A DNA stretch of 64,000 nt from Bacillota bacterium (GTDB taxonomy: Bacteria; Bacillota; Ch66), in NCBI GenBank assembly GCA_013178045.1, contig JABLXP010000002.1, positions 124,001 to 188,000 of the forward strand, written 5' to 3'. The first letter of the stretch is position 1; every line of letters begins with the position of its first letter. The position numbers and the translations under genes were made by a program. The notes under the pieces were generated by a model. The model saw only the letters and a list, made by a program, of their open reading frames with translations. It did no database searches and was not told the origin of the DNA. Of the stretch, positions 1 to 8,274 are shown piece after piece.

Positions 1-1
1 C

Positions 2-142
2 GGTACCTATAAGATTTCCCGTCCATTCCTGTATTTAACGAAAGAACCCCCGGCTGGAGCAGTTAAGACTTTCATCGATTTCGTCATGTCACCGGAAGGC
101 CAAAGTTTAATCCAAAAGGAAGGGTTAGTTTTAGTTAAGTAA
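2..142 (+). CDS. C-terminal end of an ABC phosphate-binding-type substrate-binding protein (partial)
   Basis: The window opens inside a coding region that ends in TAA at 140-142. The visible 46 residues include TYKISRPFLYLTK and FIDFVMSPEGQSLIQKEG. This is the usual C-terminal pattern of PBP-like phosphate/tungstate-type solute-binding lipoproteins, in which a helix ends in FxxFxxSPEGQxxIxxxGFVP. The normal family role is extracytoplasmic capture of an oxyanion, usually phosphate (PstS), for an ABC importer. The ligand cannot be decided from this fragment, and the rest of the gene and any partner permease lie outside the window. Confidence 0.65.
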   Translation, partial: GTYKISRPFLYLTKEPPAGAVKTFIDFVMSPEGQSLIQKEGLVLVK

Positions 143-175
143 AGAGCATATATAAATATGTTTTCAGACTAATAA

Positions 176-206
176 AACGGGAGGTCTGATCACAGGCGCT
201 CCCGTT
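176..206 (-). terminator. Hairpin terminator after the amidase gene (probably bidirectional)
   Basis: An 8-bp perfect stem (176-183 pairing with 199-206, core CGGGAG/CTCCCG) has a 15-nt loop. On the minus strand it is followed by TTATTAG. It lies 7 nt beyond the amidase stop codon and also downstream of the convergent substrate-binding gene. Confidence 0.55.
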
Positions 207-213
207 GGCTTAT

Positions 214-1995
214 TTACAGGTTGTTTTCCAGATCTGGCTCGCTGTTTTTTGAAATAGGCCGGGCAAAGTAGTTAACCAGACCGACGGTGATGGCTTCGGC
301 GGTGCGCTGTCGGAAACTGTCGCTTCTGAGCAGGGCCTCGTCAGACGGATTGGAGATGAAGGCGGTTTCCACTAAAATCGCGGGTACCTTGCTTTCTCTC
401 AGAACGACATAGCCGCGGCCGGGACTCTGTTTGGTGCCGTGGTCAGTTAAGCGGAGTTCTTGTACCAGCGCTTTTTGCACATCTGCGGCCAGCTGCAAGC
501 TGCGTTCATCTTGAGTGGAACGATTAGCCGCACCAGTCGTGACAAAGTAATATGTAGTTATGCCATTGATTGACCGGTCGCCATCGGTTGAGTTGGCGTG
601 AATGCTCAGGAACAAATCGGCCTTGAGTTCATTGGCCACGGCCGGTCGCTGCTCGAGAGGAATCAGCGTATCCGTTGTCCGCGTCAGCACTGCTTTGGCC
701 CCCAGGCTATTCAGCAGTTCGGCCAGTCGCTGGGCGGTGTCTAAATTAAAGTCCTTTTCTTTAAGGCCGGTTGAGCCGGTGGCGCCAGGGTCTTCACCCC
801 CATGGCCGGGATCAATGACAATGGTTTTACTCTTCAGACTTGGGGTAGACAGGTCTAATTGTAGGCTCTGGCCGGCATTGTTCACGATTGTCCGCAGGTT
901 AACCGGTCGTTTCAGATCAATCACGAGCTGGGCCAAACCAGTCTCGTTATCCCGGCAGTTCAGCTGAACCTGCTCGACCAGATTATTGCGATCAACCTGA
1001 ACCGTGGGGACGGCCTTAATTGGGTCTGATTGTGGATCAATGTTTTTAAAGGTTAGGACCAATCGATTGTTGGATTTGAGAACATCAAAATCAAGCATCC
1101 CGGTTGAGGTAATGTTGATCTGGAATCGTTCAGGATCGGCTAGTTGGGTCTTGATCGCTTTTAGTTGCACCGGCGGTAATAGCTGTGGAGCTGGTGGTGC
1201 CGGGTGTTCGTTCGAGCCGCTCCGTGAGGGTTGTTCAGTCCCCTGGATATCTACCAGCCAACCGGCGATCCAGCCAAGCCGGTGGTTTGAGAAAGTAACC
1301 TGGTACCAGTCGCCTGATTTCTTCAAGACGGAAAGACGGGTGCCTCGTTTAAATGTAGCCAGAATGGATGTTCTGGTGCTGGGACCACTGCGGATGTTGG
1401 CATACTTACCAGTTATCACTGCCGTCAGTTGCCGTCCCGTTTGCGCCGGTGTTTCAGTCGGGTTGTCCCGATCATCTCCGGTCATACTACTTGACACGGG
1501 TGCAACTACCCAGTTGGCTACCCAACCTTGACGGCCGTTGAAATCAATCTGGTACCACTCACCGCTTTGACCGGTTACAGCCATGGTCTGACCGGCGGTT
1601 GCCTTGCCGAGCAAGGAATAGCTTGTCCCCGGTCCAGTACGGATATTCGCGTAAGAACCCGCTACTCGGACGGCCTGAGCGTTTGACCCATTTTCGCTTA
1701 CCTGTAACAGCCAGCCAGCCGCCCAGGCGGTTTTTCCATTAGACAGCTTAACTTGATACCAATCCCCCTGCGATTTAATTACCGAGAGGCGAGTGCCGCG
1801 CTCGACTTCTCCGATCTTAGCTGTGTTGGTGCTGGGTCCGGAACGAAGATTAAGGTACTTCCCAGTTACGACCGCAATGGAGTTTGCAAGTGTCGGTACC
1901 GGCGTAGCCAGGGTCAGGAAAAGTCCAAGACATAGCCCAGAAACCGTAACCACCATCACTACTCGGGGGAAAGTCGAAATTTTCTTGTCCGTCAG
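214..1995 (-). CDS. Secreted N-acetylmuramoyl-L-alanine amidase with three SH3b domains
   Basis: Peptidoglycan hydrolase of the Amidase_3 family, about 593 aa, acting outside the cell on the bond between MurNAc and the stem peptide. An N-terminal hydrophobic signal (PRVVMVVTVSGLCLGLFL) is followed by three bacterial SH3 repeats, each with an LRSGPST or IRTGPGT motif (roughly residues 40-95, 110-165 and 190-245). An AMIN-like beta domain (about 285-375) comes next, then the catalytic domain starting at IVIDPGHGGEDPGATG with SIHANS and ETAFISNPSDE, which carry zinc ligands and the catalytic Glu. The start was placed at CTG 1995 because AAGGAGG lies 8 nt upstream and translation from it gives a clean signal peptide. 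The upstream in-frame ATGs (2028, 2058) have no ribosome binding site. It is monocistronic and divergent from the aromatic operon. Confidence 0.9.
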   Translation of the reverse strand: MTDKKISTFPRVVMVVTVSGLCLGLFLTLATPVPTLANSIAVVTGKYLNLRSGPSTNTAKIGEVERGTRLSVIKSQGDWYQVKLSNGKTAWAAGWLLQVSENGSNAQAVRVAGSYANIRTGPGTSYSLLGKATAGQTMAVTGQSGEWYQIDFNGRQGWVANWVVAPVSSSMTGDDRDNPTETPAQTGRQLTAVITGKYANIRSGPSTRTSILATFKRGTRLSVLKKSGDWYQVTFSNHRLGWIAGWLVDIQGTEQPSRSGSNEHPAPPAPQLLPPVQLKAIKTQLADPERFQINITSTGMLDFDVLKSNNRLVLTFKNIDPQSDPIKAVPTVQVDRNNLVEQVQLNCRDNETGLAQLVIDLKRPVNLRTIVNNAGQSLQLDLSTPSLKSKTIVIDPGHGGEDPGATGSTGLKEKDFNLDTAQRLAELLNSLGAKAVLTRTTDTLIPLEQRPAVANELKADLFLSIHANSTDGDRSINGITTYYFVTTGAANRSTQDERSLQLAADVQKALVQELRLTDHGTKQSPGRGYVVLRESKVPAILVETAFISNPSDEALLRSDSFRQRTAEAITVGLVNYFARPISKNSEPDLENNL

Positions 1996-2170
1996 TAACC
2001 ACACCTCCTTGAGATCCCTAATTGACATAATTCGGTTACCATAATAGATATTCGTCACTGACAGCAGAAAATCCTACCTGGTTTGACATTTGTCAACATT
2101 TACCAAAAAATATCCCGATATATCTAAAAAAATAACTCGAGTTTCTTAGTTTTTGAAACATTTACCAAAC

Positions 2171-2199
2171 TTGCTGACCCTGTTTTCGTGTAATATAAT
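2171..2199 (+). promoter_or_regulatory. Sigma-A type promoter of the aromatic operon
   Basis: TTGCTG (2171-2176), a 17-nt spacer and TATAAT (2194-2199) lie 100 nt before the HutP-like gene. A 6-bp palindrome TTGACA-TT-TGTCAA (2083-2096) further upstream could belong to the divergent amidase promoter or be an operator. Confidence 0.6.
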
Positions 2200-2298
2200 A
2201 CAGATAACCGCTGAATAAAGTGTACAGAAGAGTTATTTTATTAGCTTGAAGTGCTTATCTTGTGGTCTGAGTAATCAATAATTTGTGGGGGTGAGCGA

Positions 2299-2715
2299 AT
2301 GAGCCATCTAGGAAGTAAAAAGGTGGCCAGCGCGGCGATTCGGATGGCTTTAAGCGATAGCCGGGTGGAAGAGGCCAACCTGAAGAAGGCTTTTCTGGAA
2401 GACGGGATTAAAAGCGTGGCCGTTGACTACGGTGGAGAATTTGTCAGCTCGGTCGGCAAGATCGTGGAGCGAGCGGTTGTGGCCGCCAAACGAGAAGGTG
2501 TCATCAAAGATACTCACCCCGACGAAGGAGCGGTGGCCGGGGCAGCGCGGGAGGCCTTATCCCAGATCATGCCCAAGGCTTTGGGCTTGAATGTTGGGGG
2601 TAAGATCGGGATTGCCAGGTGCCAGGACCACATCAGTGTGGCGATCTTTTTTGGCATCGGTTTGCTGCACCTGGATGAAGTCGCCATCGGTCTGGGACAT
2701 CGAGCAGTGCCATAA
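2299..2715 (+). CDS. HutP family protein
   Basis: A 138-aa cytoplasmic protein of the HutP family. The reference member is the Bacillus hut-operon antiterminator, a hexameric RNA-binding protein that recognises NAG triplets in the presence of histidine and Mg2+. The order of elements here fits the family: an N-terminal ARMAL-like helix (SAAIRMALSDSR), a central helix with AVVAAKREGVI, then ARCQDHISVAIFFGIGLLHL and a C-terminal GLGHRAVP, resembling the GxGxNHI end of Bacillus HutP. ATG 2299 is preceded by GGGGGTG. It is the first gene of an operon with aroH and aroF, and no histidine-utilisation genes are nearby. The effector and RNA target are therefore unknown. A role in aromatic amino acid control is inferred from position only. 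Confidence 0.75.
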   Translation: MSHLGSKKVASAAIRMALSDSRVEEANLKKAFLEDGIKSVAVDYGGEFVSSVGKIVERAVVAAKREGVIKDTHPDEGAVAGAAREALSQIMPKALGLNVGGKIGIARCQDHISVAIFFGIGLLHLDEVAIGLGHRAVP

Positions 2716-2736
2716 GAATCAGGAAAGGAGAACAGT

Positions 2737-3108
2737 ATGGCTGACAAGCAGTGCCGTGGTATTCGAGGAGCCATTACCGTTGAAGAAAATACTGACCATT
2801 GTATAAAATCTGCTACACGTGAACTATTGGTCAACCTGGTTGAAGAAAACCAAATCACTCCTGAAGACATTGTCAGCATCATTTTTACTGTAACCAAAGA
2901 CTTGAATGCTGCTTTTCCAGCCGCGGCGGCCCGGGATTTGGGTTGGCGACACGTACCCCTTTTATGCTGTACTGAAATTGATGTTCCTGGGGCGATGGCG
3001 CGATGTGTTCGGGTGCTGCTCCACGTCAATACCACCCGGACGCAGGAAGAGATCAAACACGTCTATCTGAAAGATGCTGTCCGGTTACGACAAGATCTTT
3101 TTGAGTAA
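2737..3108 (+). CDS. aroH: Chorismate mutase, AroH type
   Basis: A 123-aa monofunctional chorismate mutase of the trimeric AroH fold, converting chorismate to prephenate for phenylalanine and tyrosine synthesis. It has the N-terminal GIRGAITVE strand carrying the substrate-binding Arg, [15 protein letters not shown], the [17 protein letters not shown] segment with the active-site Glu and Arg, and the C-terminal [14 protein letters not shown]. Its length equals the family norm. AAAGGAG lies upstream of ATG 2737, 21 nt after the HutP-like stop codon, so the two are cotranscribed. DAHP synthase follows, as expected for an aromatic pathway operon. Confidence 0.95.
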   Translation: MADKQCRGIRGAITVEENTDHCIKSATRELLVNLVEENQITPEDIVSIIFTVTKDLNAAFPAAAARDLGWRHVPLLCCTEIDVPGAMARCVRVLLHVNTTRTQEEIKHVYLKDAVRLRQDLFE

Positions 3109-3208
3109 AAACAGGATTTAATGTGTTTATATTGAATATGTTATTGGTGAATTATAGCTTTTTTTCGAAAATATTGGATGGCGATTGAATATTAGGGAGA
3201 GATCGTTG

Positions 3209-4033
3209 GTGAAGCCGTACAGTCTGGTCTCCCGCGAGCAACATCAAGAGAATACAATTATCAAGCTGGGGCAACAGGAGATTGGCGGTACTGACCTGGT
3301 GGTGATGGCTGGTCCGTGTGCGGTAGAAAATCGGGAGGAGTACCTGCTTCTGGCCCAGCGGTTGAAAGAGTTGGGGGTACACGTGCTCAGGGGAGGAGCG
3401 TACAAACCCCGCACTTCACCCTACTCGTTTGCCGGCCTGGGGCGACAGGGACTGGCCATCCTGGCGGAGGCCAGGGAAATGACTGGTCTGCCAGTGGTGA
3501 CCGAGGTCCTGGATGTCCGGGAACTGGAATGGGTAGTGGCGGCGGCTGATATTGTACAAATCGGCAGTCGCAATATGCAGAACTATAGCCTCCTGCATGA
3601 GGTTGGCCAGGTGGACAAGCCAGTCCTGCTCAAACGCGGTTTTTCCGCCACCATTGAAGAGTGGTTGCTTGCTGCTGAGCATATCGTAGCGGCGGGTAAC
3701 CCCAAGGTAATCCTGTGTGAACGGGGAATCAGGACGTTTGAGACTTATACGCGGAACACCGTGGATATCAGCGCGATCCCGGCGGTGAAGCAGTTGTCCC
3801 ACTTACCGATTATCGTTGATCCCAGTCATGCGACTGGCCGCTGGAATCTAGTAGCCCCGGTAGCCAGGGCAGCCATCGCAGCGGGGGCTGACGGCTTGTT
3901 GGTTGAAGTGCATGTCAACCCTGCTTGTGCCCTCTCAGACGGTTTTCAATCTTTGACCCCGGAGAACTTCGCGGAGTTGATGGCCGAACTTGCGCCCCTT
4001 GCTCGGGTAATGGGCCGACGGCTGATTCGTTAG
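3209..4033 (+). CDS. aroF: 3-deoxy-7-phosphoheptulonate (DAHP) synthase, short form without regulatory domain
   Basis: Class I-beta (KDO8PS-like) DAHP synthase, condensing phosphoenolpyruvate with erythrose 4-phosphate in the first shikimate step. The 274 aa are the catalytic barrel alone. Conserved pieces are [24 protein letters not shown], the metal-binding Cys and Arg of [11 protein letters not shown], and VDPSHATGRW with the metal His/Asp. It lacks the N-terminal ferredoxin-like regulatory domain that the second copy (4652-5665) carries, so it may be feedback-insensitive or depend on AroH. AGGGAG at 3194-3199 favours GTG 3209 (or TTG 3206). An upstream in-frame TTG at 3185 has no binding site. 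The copies are clearly paralogous but diverged. Confidence 0.92.
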   Translation: MKPYSLVSREQHQENTIIKLGQQEIGGTDLVVMAGPCAVENREEYLLLAQRLKELGVHVLRGGAYKPRTSPYSFAGLGRQGLAILAEAREMTGLPVVTEVLDVRELEWVVAAADIVQIGSRNMQNYSLLHEVGQVDKPVLLKRGFSATIEEWLLAAEHIVAAGNPKVILCERGIRTFETYTRNTVDISAIPAVKQLSHLPIIVDPSHATGRWNLVAPVARAAIAAGADGLLVEVHVNPACALSDGFQSLTPENFAELMAELAPLARVMGRRLIR

Positions 4034-4047
4034 AAAGGAGAATACTT

Positions 4048-4422
4048 ATGACCAATGAAGAAAGAATTCTAAAGATATTAGAAACAATGCAAACTGAGAT
4101 GAAAAGCATGCAAACTGAGATGAAAAGCATCCAAACCGAGATAAAAAGCATCCAAACTGAGATAAAAAGCATCCAAACTGAGATAAAGAGCATGCAAACC
4201 GAGATTAGAACTCTTAATCAACAACAGAAACAAACAATCGAGATGGTCTCAGACCTGATTCGGATCGTCGGCAACACCAATGCTGCTGTTGAAGAACTCC
4301 GCGAGGGCCAGTTCCACCTCGAAACCGAGGTTAAAGAAATCAAAGAAGGGCAGAAATCGATCTACCAACTGTTGGGTGAACACGAAATTGCCATTAGGAC
4401 TCTGCAACGGCGTCCTGTGTAA
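4048..4422 (+). CDS. Heptad-repeat coiled-coil protein of unknown function
   Basis: A 124-aa protein that I cannot assign to a named family. Residues 14-55 are six tandem copies of a seven-residue unit (MQTEMKS, IQTEIKS and variants ending in MQTEIRT). This gives an unbroken coiled coil with Met/Ile at both core positions and Glu/Lys at the flanks. A second amphipathic helix (VEELREGQFHLETEVKEIKE) and the QLLGEHEIAIRTLQRR tail look like the common Firmicute phage/chromosomal small coiled-coil proteins. It is soluble, with no signal or membrane segment. AAAGGAG precedes ATG 4048. It sits 14 nt after the first DAHP synthase and before the promoter and leader of the second. It probably forms a homo-oligomeric rod; no role in the pathway can be shown. 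Confidence 0.75.
   Translation: MTNEERILKILETMQTEMKSMQTEMKSIQTEIKSIQTEIKSIQTEIKSMQTEIRTLNQQQKQTIEMVSDLIRIVGNTNAAVEELREGQFHLETEVKEIKEGQKSIYQLLGEHEIAIRTLQRRPV
4087..4212 (+). repeat. Six 21-bp tandem repeats encoding coiled-coil heptads
   Basis: Units begin at 4087, 4108, 4129, 4150, 4171 and 4192. Units 1 and 2 are identical; units 3-5 differ by one or two silent or Met/Ile changes. The in-frame 21-bp period indicates expansion by slippage or unequal exchange with the heptad preserved. Confidence 0.95.
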
Positions 4423-4435
4423 GAAGAAAATGGTG

Positions 4436-4465
4436 TTGTCAGCTGAGTAAACCTTGTGGTATGAT
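4436..4465 (+). promoter_or_regulatory. Internal promoter for the second half of the aromatic operon
   Basis: TTGTCA (4436-4441), an 18-nt spacer and TATGAT (4460-4465). Transcription would begin near 4472 and cross the leader and terminator at 4571-4594 before reaching the second DAHP synthase. Confidence 0.5.
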
Positions 4466-4570
4466 AATTTTTAACCAGTAGGGTTTGTAGGATGGAAGTT
4501 GCTAGTTAGCACGGTAGAGGAAAAGAACAACTCATGTAGGACGGTAGGACGGGTGTGATTGATACTTCTG

Positions 4571-4595
4571 GCACTCCGCCTCGGGGTGCTTTTTG
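4571..4595 (+). terminator. Terminator in the leader of the second DAHP synthase gene (candidate attenuator)
   Basis: An 8-bp stem (GCACTCCG 4571-4578 with CGGGGTGC 4582-4589, 3-nt loop) is followed by TTTTT and then GTCTT. It lies inside the 5' leader, 57 nt ahead of the gene start, where an attenuator would sit. The preceding leader (4479-4547) holds repeated TAG/AAG triplets, mostly 7-9 nt apart. Confidence 0.65.
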
Positions 4596-4651
4596 TCTTA
4601 ACCGCATCTTCACCTGGCCCTATTGGGAAAATATGCGGGGAGGGAAGAAAC

Positions 4652-5665
4652 ATGATTGTGGTCATGAATCGAGGGGCAAATCAGGAAGAGATTGACCAGG
4701 TTTTAGCGAAACTAGAGAAGGAAGGATTTAGCGTCCACCTGTCCCAGGGGGTGGAGCGGACCATTATCGGAGCGATCGGGGATAAAACTCGCTTGTCGAT
4801 GGTGGCCCTGGAAGCTATGCCCGGCGTGGATAAGGTGGTGCCGATCTTGCAGCCATTCAAATTGGCCAGCCGTGACTTTCATCCGGACGATACGGTGATT
4901 CGTCTGGGCAATATCGAAATCGGTGGTAATCAGGTTCAGGTGATGGCCGGTCCGTGCGCCGTGGAATCCCGGGAACAGTTGCTGGAGACGGCCTACCGGG
5001 TCAAGGAAGCGGGGGCAACCATTCTGCGCGGTGGGGCTTTTAAACCCAGGACGTCGCCCTATTCCTTTCAAGGGTTGGGGGAAGAAGGCCTGCGTTTGCT
5101 GGCAGAAGCCCGCGAACAGACTGGGCTCTTAGTGGTGACTGAAGTCATGGACCCCCAGTCGGTTGATTTAGTCAGCAGTTACGCGGATATCCTGCAGATC
5201 GGGGCCAGAAACATGCAGAACTTCTTCTTATTGCGCGAAGTGGCGAAGACGAACAAACCGATTCTCCTGAAGCGAGGACCGTCAGCGACGCTGGAAGAAT
5301 GGATCATGGCCGCTGAGTACATCATGCTGGGCGGTAACTACAACGTGATGTTCTGTGAACGAGGGATCCGCACCTTTGAATCCTACACCCGAAACACCCT
5401 GGATTTGAGCATGGTGCCGGCGCTCAAGTACCTGACCCATTTACCGGTCATCGTTGACCCCAGCCACGGGACTGGCAAGTGGCGCCTCGTGTCTCCGATG
5501 GCCCGGGCGGCGGTAGCTGCCGGGGCGGACGGCTTGATCGTTGAGGTTCATCCTCAGCCGAGTGAAGCCTTGTCCGATGGGCCGCAGTCTTTGACCCCAG
5601 ACAATTTTGCCCTAATGATGAGCGACCTGCGCCGGGTAGCAGCAGCTGTTGGCCGGAGCATTTAA
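4652..5665 (+). CDS. aroF: 3-deoxy-7-phosphoheptulonate (DAHP) synthase with N-terminal ferredoxin-like regulatory domain
   Basis: A 337-aa class I-beta DAHP synthase. Residues 1-70 ([20 protein letters not shown] onwards) form the ferredoxin-like domain that mediates tyrosine/phenylalanine feedback in the Thermotoga-type enzymes. Residues 75-337 are the barrel, with [39 protein letters not shown] and [10 protein letters not shown]. It is the normal regulated form, in contrast to the shorter copy at 3209-4033. ATG 4652 has GGGGAGGG at optimal distance. It begins the promoter/attenuator-controlled segment that continues into tyrA and aroA. Confidence 0.95.
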   Translation: MIVVMNRGANQEEIDQVLAKLEKEGFSVHLSQGVERTIIGAIGDKTRLSMVALEAMPGVDKVVPILQPFKLASRDFHPDDTVIRLGNIEIGGNQVQVMAGPCAVESREQLLETAYRVKEAGATILRGGAFKPRTSPYSFQGLGEEGLRLLAEAREQTGLLVVTEVMDPQSVDLVSSYADILQIGARNMQNFFLLREVAKTNKPILLKRGPSATLEEWIMAAEYIMLGGNYNVMFCERGIRTFESYTRNTLDLSMVPALKYLTHLPVIVDPSHGTGKWRLVSPMARAAVAAGADGLIVEVHPQPSEALSDGPQSLTPDNFALMMSDLRRVAAAVGRSI

Positions 5666-5686
5666 GGGATTAAGGGGGTAGGTGGT

Positions 5687-6805
5687 ATGGTTAACACAAA
5701 ACCCTACCTATTTAACCGGGCAGCCATTATTGGTCTGGGGTTGATTGGTGGTTCGCTCGGGATGGCTTTTATTCAGCGTAACCTGATCGCGGAGGTTGTC
5801 GGGATTGATTTAAATGAAGAGACTATTCAGAGCGGGATGACCTTGCGGGCAATACACTGGGGGACTACTGACCAGCGCGAAGGCATAAAAGGTGCCGATC
5901 TGGTTATCTTAGGCACGCCAGTCAATCAAATTGTGCCAACAGCACTGGCGATTGCCGATTGTTTAGCCCCTGGAGTGATTGTCTCCGATGTAGGCAGCAC
6001 CAAGACAGGGATCGTGAATCGTCTGGAAGAATGCCTGCCCGGACATGTTTTGTTTGTTGGCGGCCACCCTATGGCCGGATCGGAACAGCAGGGTGTTCAA
6101 AATGCTGATCCGTACCTGTTCGAAAACGCAGTTTATGTGCTTACCCCCACGCCCAAAAGCAGCCCACAGGCGGTTGACCGGTTGCAGCGGTTATTCGAGG
6201 GGATTGGTGCCCACGTCCTGCAACTCAGCCCGACGGAACACGACCTGCTGGTGGCGGCGGTCAGTCACTTGCCTCACCTGGTGGCGATGAATCTGGTTAA
6301 TACGGTAGGAAAAATCGCGGAAAAACACCCAATTACCTGGCAGCTAGCGGCGGGAGGATTTCGAGATACTACCCGAATTGCTTCCGGTGACCCGGCCCTC
6401 TGGCGTGATATTTGTACCGCTAACCGCGAGCCGATCCGGCAGTGCTTACATCTGTTTCGGGAGAGCCTGGACAGCCTGATCCATGACCTGGAGACTGGAG
6501 CTGATGAGAAGATTTTAGCGGGCTTGATCAGAGCGAAAGATTTAAGAACAGTTATTCCCGAGAAAAAGAAAGGGTTGCTGCCGGGTATATTTGAGGTCGT
6601 GGTCAATGTGCCTGACCGGCCCGGGATGATCGCCCAGATTGCCAATAGTCTGGGAGAACGAGGTTTAAACATTGCTGATATCGAGATCCTGCGGGTACGG
6701 GAAGGTGACGGTGGCACGATCCGGCTGGGCTTTACCCGCGAGGAAACTGCGGCCAGTGCTTTTGAGACCCTGCGGGAGCAGGGATTGGTGGCCCGGAGAC
6801 GGTGA
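5687..6805 (+). CDS. tyrA: Prephenate dehydrogenase with C-terminal ACT domain
   Basis: A 372-aa NAD-dependent oxidative decarboxylase that turns prephenate into 4-hydroxyphenylpyruvate for tyrosine. The Rossmann motif [10 protein letters not shown] is at about residues 17-26, GSTKTGIV is near 105, and [12 protein letters not shown] carries the catalytic His near 127. The helical dimerisation domain contains DHxHLPH-like [11 protein letters not shown]. Residues about 300-372 form an ACT domain ([19 protein letters not shown]), expected to sense tyrosine. GGGGG precedes ATG 5687, 21 nt after the DAHP synthase, so translation is coupled within the operon. Confidence 0.95.
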   Translation: MVNTKPYLFNRAAIIGLGLIGGSLGMAFIQRNLIAEVVGIDLNEETIQSGMTLRAIHWGTTDQREGIKGADLVILGTPVNQIVPTALAIADCLAPGVIVSDVGSTKTGIVNRLEECLPGHVLFVGGHPMAGSEQQGVQNADPYLFENAVYVLTPTPKSSPQAVDRLQRLFEGIGAHVLQLSPTEHDLLVAAVSHLPHLVAMNLVNTVGKIAEKHPITWQLAAGGFRDTTRIASGDPALWRDICTANREPIRQCLHLFRESLDSLIHDLETGADEKILAGLIRAKDLRTVIPEKKKGLLPGIFEVVVNVPDRPGMIAQIANSLGERGLNIADIEILRVREGDGGTIRLGFTREETAASAFETLREQGLVARRR

Positions 6806-6831
6806 ATAAAATTTACGGGAGGATAACCACC

Positions 6832-8133
6832 ATGCAGGAGCAGCATGTTGATCTACATCTTCAGCCAGTCAAACAGTTACGGGGAGAGGTGACAGTTCCC
6901 GGTGATAAATCGATCTCCCACCGGGCAGTGATGTTGGGCAGCCTGGCTGAAGGTACAACCCAGATCGAGAACTTCCTCATGGGAGCCGACTGCTTGAGCA
7001 CCGTAGCGTGCTGTCGGGCCCTGGGGGTGGACATTCGGCAGACCGGACCGACTTCGCTGGAAGTTAAGGGGCGCGGTTTAAACGGCCTGCGGGAGCCAGA
7101 CCAGGTGCTGGATACCGGCAATTCCGGGACAACCACCCGCTTGCTGATGGGGATTCTGGCTGGACAGGATTTCTTCAGCGTGCTGACGGGCGATGAATCG
7201 ATCCGGCGCCGACCGATGGGGAGAGTGGTTGAGCCTTTGCGGCAAATGGGCGCCCGGATTAACGGACGCCGTAGAGGAACCCTGGCACCACTGGCTATTT
7301 CCGGCGGCAATTTGCAGCCGATCGCCTATACCTTGCCGGTCGCCAGCGCTCAGGTCAAGTCGGCGGTGCTACTGGCGGGCCTGTTTGCAGATGGGATAAC
7401 AAAGGTGAGCGAGCCAGTGCCGTCCCGTGACCATACGGAGAGAATGCTGAAGAACTTTGGGGCTGAGTTAACAATTGAAGGAAGACAGATCGCGGTCCAT
7501 GGCCGGCCGCGGCTGGTTGGCCAAACAATCGTCGTGCCGGGCGATATTTCCTCCGCAGCCTTTCTACTGGTGGCAGGCTGTTTGGTGCCGCAGTCTGAAT
7601 TACGCTTGCTGAATATCGGGATCAACCCGACCCGAAACGGAATTTTAGAGGTTCTCTGGCAAATGGGTGCTGACATCCAGGTCGAAAACGAGCGAGAGAC
7701 GGCCGGCGAACCAGTAGCGGATCTGGTGGTCCGGACCAGTCGGCTCAGAGGTGTCACCATCGAGGGCGACCTGATCCCGCGGCTGATTGACGAAATTCCT
7801 GTGCTGGCAGTGGCTGCTTCTTTGGCCGAGGGGAAGACGGTGATCAAGGACGCTGCTGAACTTCGGGTTAAAGAGACTGACCGGATTGAGGCGGTGGCGA
7901 CGGAATTATGCCGGCTGGGGGCCCGGGTGACTGCCCGTCCAGATGGGCTGGAGATCGAAGGAGTTGAATACTTGACTGGCACGGTCTGTCACACTTATGA
8001 TGACCACCGGATGGCAATGGCGTTAGCAGTGGCCGGTCTGGTTGCCCGTGGCCAGACAATAGTCCGAGGATCAGAGTGCGTCAATGTTTCTTTTCCCGGG
8101 TTTGCGGAAAAATTGCTCAACTTATTACAGTAA
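6832..8133 (+). CDS. aroA: 3-phosphoshikimate 1-carboxyvinyltransferase (EPSP synthase)
   Basis: A 433-aa enzyme joining shikimate 3-phosphate and phosphoenolpyruvate. Diagnostic motifs in order are [81 protein letters not shown] and [10 protein letters not shown]. The GNSGTTTR loop is of the Gram-positive type. ATG 6832 has GGGAGG upstream; an earlier in-frame GTG at 6802 overlaps the end of tyrA and lacks a binding site. It is the last gene of the aromatic operon before the terminator at 8176. Confidence 0.97.
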   Translation: MQEQHVDLHLQPVKQLRGEVTVPGDKSISHRAVMLGSLAEGTTQIENFLMGADCLSTVACCRALGVDIRQTGPTSLEVKGRGLNGLREPDQVLDTGNSGTTTRLLMGILAGQDFFSVLTGDESIRRRPMGRVVEPLRQMGARINGRRRGTLAPLAISGGNLQPIAYTLPVASAQVKSAVLLAGLFADGITKVSEPVPSRDHTERMLKNFGAELTIEGRQIAVHGRPRLVGQTIVVPGDISSAAFLLVAGCLVPQSELRLLNIGINPTRNGILEVLWQMGADIQVENERETAGEPVADLVVRTSRLRGVTIEGDLIPRLIDEIPVLAVAASLAEGKTVIKDAAELRVKETDRIEAVATELCRLGARVTARPDGLEIEGVEYLTGTVCHTYDDHRMAMALAVAGLVARGQTIVRGSECVNVSFPGFAEKLLNLLQ

Positions 8134-8175
8134 CATCTGGTTAGATTAATCTTAAAGAACATATACTAAACCCTA

Positions 8176-8203
8176 AAACAGCCGCCTGGCTGTTTATTTT
8201 TCA
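8176..8203 (+). terminator. Rho-independent terminator of the aromatic operon
   Basis: An 8-bp stem AAACAGCC/GGCTGTTT (8176-8183, 8188-8195) with a GCCT loop, followed by ATTTTT. Confidence 0.9.
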
Positions 8204-8219
8204 CCAAACGAAATTAAAA

Positions 8220-8248
8220 CTGACAAGCTCCTGGGATTGTGCTAAAAT
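8220..8248 (+). promoter_or_regulatory. Promoter of the cmk operon
   Basis: CTGACA (8220-8225), a 17-nt spacer and TAAAAT (8243-8248). It lies directly after the aromatic terminator and 27 nt before the cmk start. Confidence 0.65.
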
Positions 8249-8274
8249 ATTCCTGAACGGGGAGTGAGTGTATT

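Noticed and set aside
1004-1531. 175-codon open frame on the plus strand inside the amidase gene
   Set aside because: A shadow of the SH3-repeat coding sequence with low-complexity composition.
2514-3056. 180-codon open frame on the minus strand across the HutP-like and aroH genes
   Set aside because: It lies opposite two well-supported genes and has no recognisable domain or good ribosome binding site.
4087-4212. Tandem repeats that could be taken for a CRISPR-like array
   Set aside because: Units are contiguous 21-mers without spacers and encode an open coiled coil.
4466-4600. T-box riboswitch in front of the second DAHP synthase
   Set aside because: No conserved T-box AGGGTGGNACCGCG-type sequence or specifier stem was found; only a terminator with NAG repeats.
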